Part shown: positions 24,217 to 39,099 of the stretch, in pieces
Position numbering within the stretch: the first letter of the stretch is position 1
Layout of the letters: every line of letters starts with the position of its first letter
Origin: Floccularia luteovirens
Lineage: Eukaryota > Basidiomycota > Agaricomycetes > Agaricales > Squamanitaceae
Direction: 5' to 3'
Assembly (NCBI GenBank): GCA_009739215.1
Contig: VSJF01000007.1
Coordinates: 1,116,001-1,180,000 of the forward strand
DNA length: 64,000 nt
Position numbers and translations under genes: made by a program
Notes under the pieces: model-generated
Database searches by the model: none
Seen by the model: the letters and a program-made list of their open reading frames with translations, nothing else
What the model was told of the DNA's origin: nothing

Positions 24217-25480
24217 ATGGATTATTCAACGGAACCACAACACTCCCCTTTGCTCAATGTTCAAGCCCAACAACCCTTCAACGCAGAACCCACTGCATCA
24301 GCTCTTGTAGAGTTTCCGCTGACTCCTGAAGATCTAGTCTACTGTCGCAACCATGGACCAGTACGGGAGTTTGAGGAGGAGAGCTACGTGCTCACAATAA
24401 AAGGGCCAAACTCTGCACAAGCCAACTTTAGCATTACGGATCTAAAAACCACCCTCCCCAAGGTCGAGGTTGTCGCTGCTCTGCAGGCACGTGGTAAAAT
24501 AATGTATTAATTCTCCAGTCCTACGTGCTCACACCTTATCGCCGTTTATGACAGTGCGCAGGAATCCGTAGAGCTGAGATGGGTGTGATAAAACAAGTAC
24601 ACGGAGTCCCTTGGGCAGATGGTGTTATTGCGAACTGTAAATGGGGAGGCGTGAGGTTATCGGATGTTTTGAACCAGTCTGGCCTGGACCTCCAAGGGAC
24701 CGCACACGTTTTATTCTCTTCATATGCCACCCTGTGCCAGGACGACGATTACTATGGTGCTTCGGTTCCTCTGCAGAAAGCCATGGATGAAGCGGGTGAT
24801 GTGCTCCTTGCTTACGAGGTTTGAGTTTCCGATACACTCATGCCCCCGTATTACTTAGTTATTATTATCAGATGAACCGCGAAGACCTAAGCGCAGATCA
24901 CGGAGGACCACTTCGCGTTGTAGTGCCAGGGTATTTGGGTGCTAGATGGGTGAAATGGGTTGATACAATCACTCTATCACCTGATGAATCTCCTAATTTC
25001 TATCAACAACGTGACTACAAGATTCTTCCCCCAAATGTGCGTCGTTAACTCTTATAACTGACTCCACACAAGAATAACTGATTTGTATACGTACAGGTAG
25101 AAACGAAAGATGCTGCGAAACCACTTTGGTCGAAATACCCCTCGATGACAGCTCTTCCACTTAATTCTGTAGTCGCTTCAATAACCCGCATTTCAGATAA
25201 CAAAATCTTTGTGAATGGCTACGCGATACATGGTCCCTCCGGCAATGTAGTCGATGTAGACGTCTCTCAGGATGCAGGAAAAACATGGCAGCCTGCTAAA
25301 ATTACGTATCAAGAAGGAAAATGGAGTTGGACTTTGTGGGAAGTAGAGCTATCTAGTACGGAGGAACGAGGTGTTATCTACAGTCGTGCTAAGGATTCTA
25401 AGGGAAATGTGCAACCTCGAGAAGGGGTGTGGAATTTAAGAGGGGTTGCATATAATGGATGGGGTGTCCGAAGTTGGTGA
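24217..25480 (+). CDS. Sulfite oxidase, molybdopterin type without heme domain
   Basis: Oxidises sulfite to sulfate with a molybdenum cofactor. There is no cytochrome b5 domain, as in plant enzymes. Four exons: 24217-24486, 24555-24819 or so, then [15 protein letters not shown] to LPPN, and VETKDAAK to the end. Moco-binding landmarks are [25 protein letters not shown] with the Mo-ligand Cys, [42 protein letters not shown], and a C-terminal dimerisation domain with [14 protein letters not shown]. The first intron can be spliced in two ways of equal length. Only the GC-AG choice (24487-24554) keeps the Cys. A peroxisomal PTS1 is not apparent (the end is VRSW). Confidence 0.9.
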
Positions 25481-25686
25481 ATTGAATGGCTAGTTATAAG
25501 TTACATAGAACATAAAATAAATACGTGTAACAATGTTTCGTGTTTCGGTAAAATCCATTATGTAACTGAATCTTTCGACGTCTCACCAGGCTTCTCTTGC
25601 TCCGTACGTCCACCCTTATCTGCTGGCATTTGCCCACTTTCTTTCAACTATTCAAAGCATAACCATCAGACCATCATAAATTCATC

Positions 25687-25972
25687 ATGGTTTTGGGAAG
25701 GCTTATGCATTACGCAATAGACGCAGTGATGTTGTCGACAGTTGTCGCAGGTGTACGGCGTTCCAGTGGATTCGCGTTAGTTACACTTCTTCACTTTTTC
25801 CATTGAATCTAACACCCATTCCTCTAGGCCAGATGCTTCGTCCATATCAGATCCAACCATGCGCGCAGTTGCTGAGAAATTCCTAGGAGTTGGCGAAACA
25901 GTCTTCGATATCATCCAAGCAAGTGCAGTCAATAGCTCATATTTCAAACGAGACGCGGCACACACAAGATGA
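25687..25972 (+). CDS. DUF1748 small protein (Mco6-like, probably mitochondrial)
   Basis: Fungal family of unknown function. The yeast member (YJL127C-B) has been seen in mitochondria. Two exons (25687 to about 25778, then about 25829-25972) encode about 78 residues: MVLGRLMHYAIDAVMLSTVV, AGVRRSSGFA, DPTMRAVAEKFLGVGETVFD and NSSYFKRD. One hydrophobic N-terminal helix could be a membrane anchor. The start is the first ATG and fits the family's usual beginning. The tail AAHTR is a few residues longer than in relatives I recall. Confidence 0.85.
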
Positions 25973-27453
25973 TACACATACACCTAACTTATGATCCACT
26001 ACCACGTCACAAGTCGCAGTGGATTGCATGAGAATGGTTTGCTCTACTGTTTGGTGTGCGCATACAAGCGTGGCTACCCAATTTGCACCACTTAATCAAT
26101 AAATTTAATAGGCTTATGTACGGATCGTTAGGCGATTTTCCCGGTTCAGAGCACGGCAATGAGCATCTTATCTGGAAATACATCTACTGGGCTAGTTTGT
26201 AATCAAATAAGACCTGAGATGTCCTTCTCACAATGCTTCTGTCGGATGTTTGAGTCTGGACATATTTATACTGTTCAGAGTATGTTGCTGAGTGGTCATA
26301 AGAAGTTGTACAACTCTATAAAGTCTTGGGTCTGTCCTGATTCTAAAATACCTAAAAGTAGGATGTCATTGCTAAATATAATCGAGAACTACTGAATATG
26401 ATACATACCTGGTAAGGATGATTGATGATAGACACGTTACATTTGTCTACCAAGTTAACATTAACAATGCTCCGAAATCATGAGGTATGTACTTCAATTC
26501 TCCGCGCTAAACAATCATCCAGCCCAGGGTAAATTAAAACATATATGGCTGTTTCTGGTCATATGTAGCATCAACTGGGGATGTATACTGCATAAGACAT
26601 CTCTGAAACGCCCAGAATTGTGATGACTTGTTTTGTATTCGTGATATAACTTTGTCTTCTGATAATCTTCTGCTTCCCAAACATTTTAAACATCGAAACA
26701 GCCATGTGAATGTGCCATTACCCGAGGCCTGCGGTACAAGTTGCAATAGTCTGAGTCAAAGCTGCTAATCCCCAAACTGAAATCCTCAACTCATACGGTG
26801 AAAAACATAGTCGTTCTCTTGCTATAGGGCTGTCGATTGTATTCTCGTTACGGACACCTATATGACGGAATGTAGTCGGTACCAAACCTATTAAAGCTTG
26901 AAATGATCTTACGAAAAGGACCTTCCTTAAAATGCTGGTCCATATGGATTCTGCTCGAGAACTCAAGTTTCTCGCCTACCACATGACGATACTGGGTGGA
27001 CTACTTATCAAGCGGAAACATCACGGAAAAAATCTGCGACTATTACAACTTCAATTCCATGTGCTCTTCCCTCTCGCACAGATGTCCTAGTAATTCTTTC
27101 TAAAACTTCGTATGGACATACTGTGTGCGATGGGCTCACGCGGAGTAGCTTCTATCATATACTCTGGCAGGAGCTTTCTGCTAAACACATGGTGCTATAT
27201 CCTGAATTGTTGAACATCGCTGGCAAGCAAATCCGTATAGTTTATCTCATGTGGACTGAGCAGTATGCACTATACTCGGAACATTATAACGAAACGCCCT
27301 ATCGAAGATCACGTCGATGTACCATATGGTACGTATCTGTAGCTCGTTTGGCAGTGGCGGCGGCAGATTGCTCCAATGAACTTAGAAGCTCGGGTTAAAA
27401 GGACGCTGCTGCAATGATACCCTCGTAGACTCTACATCCTCCTCTTTTTCATA
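25973..27453. other. 1.5-kb intergenic region without recognised gene
   Basis: Only short open frames occur (e.g. 26159-26395 +, 26718-26966 -). None has a recognisable motif or exon partners. The second half should hold the chitinase promoter. It could contain relics of a lost gene, but I cannot name one. Confidence 0.45.
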
Positions 27454-29852
<2,399 letters not shown>

Positions 29853-30036
29853 AATTACGGAATCAGAATTGTGTATTCACATGGAAAGGAAGGTTTTACA
29901 ACTTGTTGTACTTATAGTTTTAACCAAATTCAACTCGGTGTTTATTATTACGTAAGGATTGAATTGATATTCCATGTTTTCATTTCCTCTTTACTTTTAC
30001 ACTTTGCATTGACTCAAGTAACCCAAACAATCTCAC

Positions 30037-31307
30037 ATGCAGGGGTTTAACAAGTGAGAACCCTCATGACTATATCATTGAAGCATACTTCTAATAACAT
30101 CTAAGATACTATCCACCAGATTACGACCCCTCACAGGGAAGCCTGAATAAAGTTAGAGGCAAGCATAACACTCGAAAAGTCAATGCTCGCACATTTACAG
30201 TATAAATCTAGGAAAACATGCCTTAGGAGACCGAGCTAGGAAGCTTGACCAAGGTATTCTTATTACAAGATTCGAATTACCATTCAATATCTGGTGGTAT
30301 GCACCCTACTTTCTCATTACCCCCTCTACCTTTCCAGCTAATTGTGATTTCTACAACACAAATAGTGACACATGTAATAACCACATTGGGATGGGTGTTC
30401 GATACAATGCTGAAAAGAAGAAGATTGGTGCATATTATTCAACACCCATCTTTTCTTTCAGATGTAAATGTCATTTGTGTGATGGTTGGTTTGAGATCCA
30501 GACGGACCCTAAGGTATGATTATTATTCCATCCTTGTCACATAAAAATAGGTGGTGATAATGAATCGATGTGCTTAGAACACGCGGTATGTTGTCGTTTC
30601 TGGAGCGAGACAAAAAGATGAAGACTGGAATCCAGAAGAAAACGGAGGATTCGCTATACATGGTAAGTTTACATCTCCCATCCTTTCTCCTACTCGTCCC
30701 AATTATCAACATCGATACCACAACAGACACCGAAGGCGCCAGCACACCCCTCGATCCTCTCGCCACCCTCGAAAAAACAACTACTGCTCAAACCCACATG
30801 AAGAACATCCAAATCCCCCGTCTCGAATCCCTCCAAGCAATTTCACAGCATTACAATTCCGATCCATACTCGCTCTCTGTAAAAGTCAGAAAACGGTTCC
30901 GAGATGAAAAGAAAATCGCACTTCTCCACCAACAAGCTGATGATCAGTTGAAGTCAAAGTATGGGTTACCGGAATCTATGAGTTTGGTGGAGGATGATGA
31001 GAAGGCGAAGGAGGAGGCGAAGGAGGTGTGGGAGAAGGCCAGAGGGGAGGTTAGTTCAAGAGACCAGAAACGAAGAAGAATTGGGATCGACGGTGGTGCG
31101 AGCACGATCTCGTCTTCGCTTTCCATAGCAAAATCATCATCGTCATCGAAACCATCATCATTTAGCAAACTAAAGCACTCGAACAGTTCTGGATCTAGTG
31201 ACGTCGTCACTAGTCTGCGAGCCAAGATACTGTCAAATACAGCTCGCCAATCTGATACCCTCCGTCGATCCCAAGTTAATACTAACACTAAACCTCTTCG
31301 GAAGTAG
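30037..31307 (+). CDS. saf4: Splicing factor Saf4/CCDC130 (CWC16 family)
   Basis: Spliceosome-associated protein related to Yju2/CCDC94, acting around catalytic activation. Six exons. The first is 17 nt (30037-30053, MQGFNK), then YYPPDYDPSQGSLNKVRG, KHALGDRARKLDQGILITRF, ELPFNIWCDTCNNHIGMGVR, YNAEKKKIGAYYSTPIFSF, RCKCHLCDGWFEIQTDPKN, TRYVVVSGARQKDEDWNPEE. A zinc site is formed by CDTC and CKCHLC. The C-terminal half has DPLATLEKTTTAQTHMKN, KVRKRFRDEKK, a helical charged region and Ser-rich tail ending PLRK. Intron 30159-30211 is GC-AG (AGAG|GCAAGC); no GT donor keeps GKHALGDRARKL in frame. It is convergent with the SWI1-like gene. Confidence 0.9.
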
Positions 31308-32082
31308 TGGAAGGTTATTTATTCCTATCTCCGTTTCTACCTAAAAATGTCATCTAGACAACTCGAGCACTACCTTTGGTACTTGTATCTTAGCCCAAAT
31401 TGTATTTTTACCAATACTTAAGTAGTTCTTGCAATCAGAATGCAACGATATGTCTCATAACACATCATTCAGTATTTCAGTTTCTTAAATTATGTGGTTA
31501 CAAGAGAAGAGAAATCTGTTTTAATATTTTAATTTCGATTAAATTTTTTTTTTTTCGCTTAGATCAGCAAGAAAAAAAAAATCGATAGCGAGGTAAATAA
31601 CTACAGAAATACACACAAAGCACGAGGAGGTAGAGGCAGGTGAGGTAGGGAAAAGGGGGATAAGACCGAAAACCAAAAAGGCCGAGGGAAATATATGTTG
31701 TAACAATGGAATAGAGATCACGAGAGATAGGGACGTAGACAGATAGAGATAGAGAAACAAAACAGAAAAACGGGGGATAAACAAGCTGTTACTCCAGGTT
31801 GGCTAAAAAAAGCAGACCACATATAATAAGATGGTGCAACAAGAAAAAAAGATAAAGCTGAGATTAAGGAGCACGAGCTGTTTGAGACAATTACGGTGAT
31901 CAGGGATGGTAGTAGTAGCAGTGATATCGGGGCCGTGGCGGCGGTGTTAGAGTTGGCGGAAGGAAGGGGAGTGGTTGGCTACAGATTTGGGGTGGTTGCA
32001 TGGGGAGGTTGGAATAATATAACCGAATACAAAAAAAAAGCACAAACAGAAAAGAGAATAGAAAGGAAACGGGACAAAACAC
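31308..32082. other. Convergent intergenic region, saf4 / SWI1-like
   Basis: 775 bp. It holds both 3' UTRs. Homopolymer runs occur at 31545-31556 (T) and 31573-31581 (A), and the right half is purine-rich (about 31600-31900). No gene seen. Confidence 0.5.
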
Positions 32083-35000
32083 CTATTGGTTCGAAATCGC
32101 CCATGGCGGTTCCAACATGGGCATCGGGCTATCCCATTTCCAATCATTATTCTGATAATACGCGGATTCCCCTCCGTCGATCTCCTTCCATGTCCCTAAT
32201 CTCAACAGATCCGACAATTCCTCCTTTTTCACATCATTTCCCAGAGAGGTAGGATTTATACCTGCACCTGTGTTCGTATTCGTTGCATTCATCGTATTTG
32301 GATTCATTGCGCTCGTCAACAAACTTGACGAAGTCAAAGCATGCTGCGCAGCGTCCGCTTCCGAGTTGGATTCCGGACTAGGATTAGTCGACGAAATAAG
32401 ATCTGGCGTCTGTGCTTTCGACCCCACATCATCTTCATCAAGTGCCCCAAAAGAATAATCTATAAATTCATCAAAAGCGTCCACTGGAAGTGGTGGTAGA
32501 GGTGGAGATGATGGTTCCCGTGTGATGTTGCTAGAAGATGCTTCCTCAAGTCCTAATTGAAGTCCACTGCCACCAAGCGTATCAGAGCTATCCAGTCCAC
32601 CTCCACCTCCACCTCCAAATCCTTTCAAGATCATGTTCAAAGTTTCCGAAATAGTCTCCTGACCATCATCACCAGCAACCCTCTTGATCAACTCTGTCAT
32701 ATTTTCGAAGAACGCGCTTGCATCTTCCTCGGTATCAGTTTTCTCTATAACCTCTTCTTTCTTGATCATCGCCTCAGTAGGTGGTCCTTCCCATTCTGTC
32801 TTCACTCTCTTTGGAGATGGCTCGTTCGCTACAATCTGACTAGGTGGAGCTGGACTGGTCGCACTAGGAGTCGCATCCTCACGAGACCGCTTCACACTCG
32901 TACTAGCTGTTGCAGGAGGTACTGCGGGAGCTATGGATGGTGTAGCTGGAGGCTGGTCAGCAGTGGTGGGGGTGAGAGCAGATGTACCTGGTTTCGAAGT
33001 CGAACGCCGTTTCGCAGGGGGTTTAGGCTTCGGCTTCGCTTTAGGCGACTTTGCAGATGGGGATGAAGCAACATGGGTAGGTGTTGGGGCACTGGCTGCC
33101 GGTGTGGAAGCGGACGCGACTGCTGCTGGGGAAGGTGATGATACAAATGTTGTTGGGGTTGGCTGACCAGCAGGCTGTCTAACTGGCTGAGGATTACGTT
33201 TGTTCGCTAGGGGTGGGATGTGAACAGGAGGGCGAAGACCTGTACTCGGTGGAGAATTATGTTGCTGCTGTTGTTGTTGGTGCAGTTGCTGGTTATGCTG
33301 TTGTTGGTGCAGCTGCAAATGTTGTTGGTGCTGTTGAAACTGCTGCTGCTGTTGCTGTTGTTGAGAGGGAATTTGCGATGGAGTCGGGTGGGGAATATTG
33401 GGACGTAGCTGGGGTTGTAGATCGGGGGTGCCGTGTGTATTATTCGGCGGAGATGACATACTATTGAGTTGCTGTTGCTGTTGCTGTTGCTGCCTTTGCT
33501 GTTGCTGTTGTTTCGCCTGTTGAAGTTGTGCCTGCTGCTGAGGGTGAGAGCGCATCATGTTTTGCAGCACCGACGTAAACATTTCGTTAGCACGCTGAAT
33601 TTCTGTCATCATGTTTCGCAACGTCTCTAAAGCCAAAATGTAACGCGGATTTCCGGAGGACAGCATAATTCGTTGTTGGGAAACCGAGGCGGTCTGGATC
33701 GAAAATTTATAAATTTAACCTTACAACACGACCAACATAAAGCTTACGATAGCAATCAATTTCCGAACCAATTCTTCCTGCTTCAGAACAACGTAAAACA
33801 TGGGTAGTTTGTTATCCATCTCCATGCCGTATTTATGGAGCTGCTCGATCAGGTTATTGTATTCCACTCTATGTTCCAACGGAACTTCAGCTGGTCGCAT
33901 TTGCGGAATATCTAACGGAGGAAGAAAAGAAACATCAAAAAATTGATCATCGAACCATCGAATCGACCTTACTGATCGCCAAGAAATCATTCTTCGTCTT
34001 TGTCACGAATTGTAAAGCCATAGTCAACTGTTCCCTAGATGGTGGACTCTCAGGGGGGTTCTGCTGTTGAGGCTGCTGTTGCTGGCGGTTATCCATAAAA
34101 TTGTTCCCTGGAATTGGCAATTTGCTATTCTGTTGAAGATGCTGCTGCTGCTGTTGCTGTTGCTGTTGCATCAACTGCTGTTGTCTTGCCTGGAAAACCA
34201 TCGCAGGGTTCGGCTGTCCAGCTTGTGTATTAAAAGGTTGTCCAGTACTACTAATATTCCCTCCGGTAACATTTTGATCAACAAGCCCTTGGGCACCATT
34301 CTGTGTCTGGGCTGTCGGTCGCATCTTTGTAGCAAAGACTTTCTGATCCATACGGGTTCGTTGCAAATTTGCACGGTTGGCCTCCACAAACTTGATCACC
34401 CTACTCGATACACCCTGTTGATGCAGGTCAGCGACAGACATGTGCGCATATGCAATGACCGTCTGCATCTGTTGGGGCGTAAGCGCTGGACGTACGGGCG
34501 GCCTCTGAGCTGGACCAGATCCACCTGCTGCACTAGTGGCCGCTTTCATCCTTGTATCATGAACAGTGTTGATATATGTGATATCAAAAGCAGCGAGGTA
34601 TTCCTTGTATATATGAGCTATATGCTGGGCTGTTGCTGGTCCCGATTTTGCTGGCTCTGCATCTGTACCTGGGAGTTTGACGAAGCCCATACGGCCGGCG
34701 ATGACACTCCATAGGTCTTTCTGGTTGACCTGAAAATGGTGTTACATTTTAAGGCCCATCGGTTAACATCAATTAGACAAAACCCACCTTGTTGCCACCG
34801 CCCTCTTGCATCACGTGCGTGTGCAAGGAATGTAAATCAATCTTCCGGTTCTCTACAGTCAGTGAATTATTATCCACAGTAAGGTTTTGTCTTCCACAAA
34901 AGTTTTTGTACGCCATTTCGAAGCGTGGTCTATCCAGAGGTGGAGGTATCTGATTCTGTGAACTTGCAAAGTTCATGACAGCGGCACGATTCATATTCAT

Positions 35001-36672
35001 TCCAGGAGTGTTATTCGGAGCTTGCTGAATGCCACCAGCCGAGTTGAATTGATACTGAGGACCGAGATTCGCGGGCATCTGCATTTGGTTCCCGAAAGGC
35101 CCTCCGCCACCAGGATGTGGGCCATTTTGTTGCAGTGGTAAATGCGGGCCGGTTCGTTGTTGGGGATTGCCTGCTGACAAATTCGCCTGAGCAGCCCCTT
35201 GTATCAGAGAAGGACTGGCCAGGGCGCCTGTCAGTGCTGACGGCTGTCCTTGTGGATGATTTCCTGCTCCATTACGAATAAGTTGCCCAGATGCGTCAAA
35301 AGATTGTGAAGAGGCTGGTTGGGACATCCACGACGCTTGCCCAGGTCCGCCTGTCAGGTTGTGTTGAGTATTCGGCATCTGTCCCCTAAAAAAAATGCCA
35401 ACAAAGAAGAAAGAGTTAATTCATATCACAAAACGGTCGAGTTTTTGCATAAAAATCTCGCAAGAAAAATAAATAAATATCACATACATGCCTGCTGCAT
35501 TCATGGCCAGCATGATCTTGCTGTAATGCTCCTTCTTACTTTGTATATCTGCGGCTAGTTGTTTCACCGTCTGTAGCGCTGCCGGATCAGGAGCTCCCTG
35601 GCTCCTCAGTTGGGCGGTCATGTTTTGCATCCGGCTCTCCTGAGTCTGAATATGGTTTCGAAGAGTCATGGCGTTTTCGTTAAGATTAGACAAGGTCATC
35701 TGACGTTGAGCGCTGTTTGCGTTCATGTTAGGATTAACGTTTGACATCGTCGGTATGGACTGTTGTGTGCCATTAACTAGAGCATGCGATGGGGACTGAC
35801 GACGCAAGGCCTCATTTGACATTCCAGGAGAAGAAAAGAGATCACCAGGGGACGTGTGACTCATTGCTTGTGACTGCAGCTGTTGTTGTTGTTGCTTGCT
35901 GCTGCTGCTGGTTAAATTTTGGAAAGTTTATGATGGGACCATTCTGAGGTTGCTGATTCTGAGCCATGTTTAAGAGTTCGATCTGACGATTTATGTTCGG
36001 GGCCTGAAAACCGAGCATCGAATTGCGTTGTTGCAGCGATGAGTTTACGTTAGAGTTTTGTAAGCCGGCCATGTTAGCAAAAGCGGCTGGCGAGAGATGA
36101 GAAGAGGGATTTTGTGCGGATTGCTGGTCATGGAAAGGAGACTGCTGATTTGAACCACCTATACCGCCATTGCTAGTGCCAGGGATTTGGGGAACGCCCA
36201 CACCGCCCAGACCAAACTGTTGCTGTTGCTGCTGGCCCTGGAGGCGAGCCATGTTCTGACTTCTCATGAGATCGGACATCTGTGAAGATAGAAAAGGAGA
36301 GTGAATATTGATAAGATGAAGAAGGAGTGGATTGAAATCGGAAAAGGGATATCTTATCCACGGACGAAGACACGATGCAAGAGGAGGGATGGCGAAACTC
36401 CCACGGACACGAAGAGGGAGCGTGTGAGGAAGAAGAGAAGGGAGCGAGACACGGGGAGAGAAAGTGTGCTCACCTGAGCATTTACAGCCTGGGCTGAGTT
36501 GATGTCAGCCCGACTACGAGGTCTATAGTTCTGCATTTGGGGCCACATGCGAGATTGGTCAGGGAACCCAGGGATAGAGCTATGGAGGTCCTGTTGCTGG
36601 ACCTGTTGCTGGACCTGTTGTTGTTGGGCCTGTTGCTGCTGAGCCTGTTGTTGTTGTTGGGCCTGTTGCTGC

Positions 36673-36704
<32 letters not shown>

Positions 36705-36776
36705 CTGAGCCTGTTGCTGAAGGATATTATTGCCAAAGTTTGAAAGCATGGAGTACTGGGGGAGGCGATCCGCCAT
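32083..36776 (-). CDS. ARID-domain SWI/SNF subunit, Swi1-like, Gln-rich
   Basis: Probable DNA-binding subunit of the SWI/SNF chromatin remodeller. The start ATG is at 36774-36776 and the stop at 32083. Seven or so exons. The N-terminal third is Met/Asn/Gln-rich with long CAG/CAA tracts (36610-36720). The ARID is split by an intron: PRFEMAYKNFCGRQNL, IDLHSLHTHVMQEGGGNKV, NQKDLWSVIAGRMGFVKLPG, HIAHIYKEYLAAFD. Further on are VPLEHRVEYNNLIEQLHKYG, KNM-type helices, a second Gln-rich region (33255-33530) and an acidic C-terminus with ELIKRVAGDDG and DEFIDYSFGAL. The first intron is about 190 nt. One defect: inside a CAG/CAA tract near 35894-35900 the frame shifts by one base, so the reading frame is not continuous as given. 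Confidence 0.85.
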
Positions 36777-37480
36777 GATGGGGGGAGATAGAGGAACAGA
36801 GGGGAAGAGGGGGAAGCGCCTTTGTGAAGCGCAGAGGAGGGGAGGAGGGTAGAGGGAATGAAGGGGAGAAGAGGGAGAGGACAGAGGTGTGGCTGAGCGT
36901 TGGTGGAATGTTTGTGAGAGTTGATATCAAAGTCCGATGGCTCTCCTATTCCATTCAGAAAAACCCGGGTGTCTTTACTATGCTAAGTCTACATTTTACA
37001 GGTTTTCTGTATTCATTAACTCTGACAATAATTATCCGTATCCAACGGAATATAGCTCGTTAGGCAGAGTATCAGTCTGGCCTCCTAGCAACTGAAACTG
37101 CCTAATGTAGATGTGGGCCACCAAAATGTGTATTATGTAATATAATACCCACTCAAAAAAAACGTTTATTTCATCAATCATGTCCGACATAATATCTATT
37201 ATCGAAACTGAATTTCGTGGTACAACATCATCTTTGCTGTTCGAAACGAATAACTGATCATTCACTAGGCCCAAAGTGAAAACACGGTTGGAGAGTCAGA
37301 CCCAGTGTCCGAGTAGAGGTGTACAATATAAAACAAGGTTGTGGCAGTTTAGAATGGGAGGGAGGGAGTAAGTCGTAATGCAAATGCCACGAGTGTGATT
37401 ACTGATACAAAGTTGCTGGTCTAGAGCTGTAAAGAGGGAGATGCGAGCAAGATTCTGAGAAGCAAAGTGCAACGAGTCAG
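36777..37480. other. Intergenic, 5' of SWI1-like gene and 3' of VTT gene
   Basis: 704 bp. A purine-rich stretch (36781-36900) precedes the SWI1-like start on its strand and is probably 5' UTR. No gene, RNA or repeat identified. Confidence 0.5.
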
Positions 37481-38855
37481 CTAACGACTACTGCTCCGGA
37501 CTGAACTCGATCCTGCACCAAGATCCACGCTACTTCTGTCATCATCATCAATAAGACTTTTCATCTTACCTGGAATCGAAGGTCCTGATTCCAGTATGAT
37601 ATCTTCGTCGTCGTCGTCTTCATAATCATCATATACTTCGTATTGGTTGGTCACCAACAACATTCGCTCTCCAGGAATTTTCTTTGTGTCTACCGCTCTC
37701 GGTCCAACCGCTATTATCCGGTCCCCTTCTTCCGAAATAAAGCTTTCCTGTCCGTCGGAGAGATTGATTGGACCGACCCCAGCTTCGGCTTCCGCAGCGC
37801 TGTCAACTTCCCGGCGGAACCAATAGCGGAGCCCGACAGGAATCATCACTCCCACCACCACTGCAGCAAGTCCAAAGAAATTTTTCCAGCTGATCAGGTG
37901 GAAATCATCGGGACTGGTCATCTCATCTAATCCCCCACCAATAGTGGTGTGTATCACACTAACACCCAAAATTCCCAGGGCTGTGCTAATCCAGAATGGG
38001 ATGATGCCGATTCCAACATGAGGGCATATAACATTAACGACCCAGTGAGGTGGGAGTGGTGCAATGCGGAGGATAATCAGGAAGGATATCATGTTTTCTT
38101 TGTTGTCTTGAATCTTGTCTGCCCATTTGTCGAGATGTGCTTTCCATTTCGGAAGTGTGAGAAGGGCGGGGCCGAGTGCGGCAGATATTAGATAACACAG
38201 CGTTGCACCGGTTGCCACACAGCAGCATGCCAGTGGTAGTGCTCGTGGAACACCCCATACTGCACCACCGAGGATGGATAGATACATCGACCCAGGTAGC
38301 GAGAATGCTTGAAGGCTAGAATGTTTTCAAGTTAGAAAACCCTGATTCCTTACATAATGGTGATAACCACAAACAATAAATACGTCGTTACATAGCATAT
38401 AACGATGCGGTAGGGATAGATATCGCGGTACTTCTTTAGAAGAGTATTAAGATCTTGAAGTTGAACAAATGATTTGGGGATGCGGAGGTGGGGACGGTCC
38501 TGCCTGAGAATAAAAGCGTAAGAATGATTCGCAACTTGGAGTGGGTAGAGGGTGAAACTAACTCCTCCAACGTCGGTAGGGCCAACCAAAGTGTACCACC
38601 AAGTAGCAGTGTGCTAATAGCGAATATACATGCCATTTTGACAGTTGCTTTGAAGATAACTTTGCTGGAGGACGGCCGTGAACCAGATCGAGGGAAAGTG
38701 GCGCCATAGGAGGGAGTACCTGACGTGAGAAGGGGTGCAGATGGGTCGTACTCGTCATCGTCGTTGTCACAATTATGAACAGTGTCTAGAGTGTACATTG
38801 AGGCATTACACGGCTGAGGATCTGAAGGAGAGAGCTGTGCGGCGGGCATGTGCAT
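37481..38855 (-). CDS. VTT-domain membrane protein, Tvp38/TMEM41 type
   Basis: Family members in Golgi or ER membranes act as phospholipid scramblases or in vesicle trafficking and autophagy. Three exons: the first from 38855 (or 38849) with a disordered acidic head and one membrane segment (KMACIFAISTLLLGGTLWLA), the second with QLQDLNTLLKKYRDIYPYR, the third with the VTT core. The core shows FSLPGSMYLSILGGAVWG, ATGATLCYLISAALG, MISFLIILRIAPLPPHWVVN and PHVGIGIIPFWIST. At least five hydrophobic segments follow each other. The C-terminal tail is acidic (DDYEDDDDED) and Ser-rich. Either of the two N-terminal ATGs may be used. Confidence 0.85.
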
Positions 38856-39099
38856 GATGAACTGGGACAGGAAACACAGAGAAGGTGAAATGAGCGTATT
38901 GCATTTGTAATTATCTATTTATTATTTATTTATTTTCAGCCCCGGCATCGGAAATACTAAAAAGGGAAACATAAAATAGGGTTACAAATACCACCAAAGT
39001 CACGGCCAGATATGCCCAAACAAGGCCGCTGCTCGTCGTCCCCAGCGCTGAGCAACGCCTCTTTTCCTCTGGGATCCACCAGTGATCCCTCCTGAAAAC
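38856..39099. promoter_or_regulatory. Divergent promoter region, VTT gene / Zn2Cys6 gene
   Basis: 244 bp between start codons. A run of TATTTATTTATT-like repeats occurs at about 38920-38936. Role inferred from position. Confidence 0.4.

Noticed and set aside
26159..27398. Short frames in the 25,973-27,453 gap as possible genes
   Set aside because: None has motifs, a family look, or exons that join.
32933..33467. Plus-strand Val/Ala-rich and Leu-rich frames opposite the SWI1-like gene
   Set aside because: They are antisense to CAG/CAA and Pro/Ala codons of the real gene.
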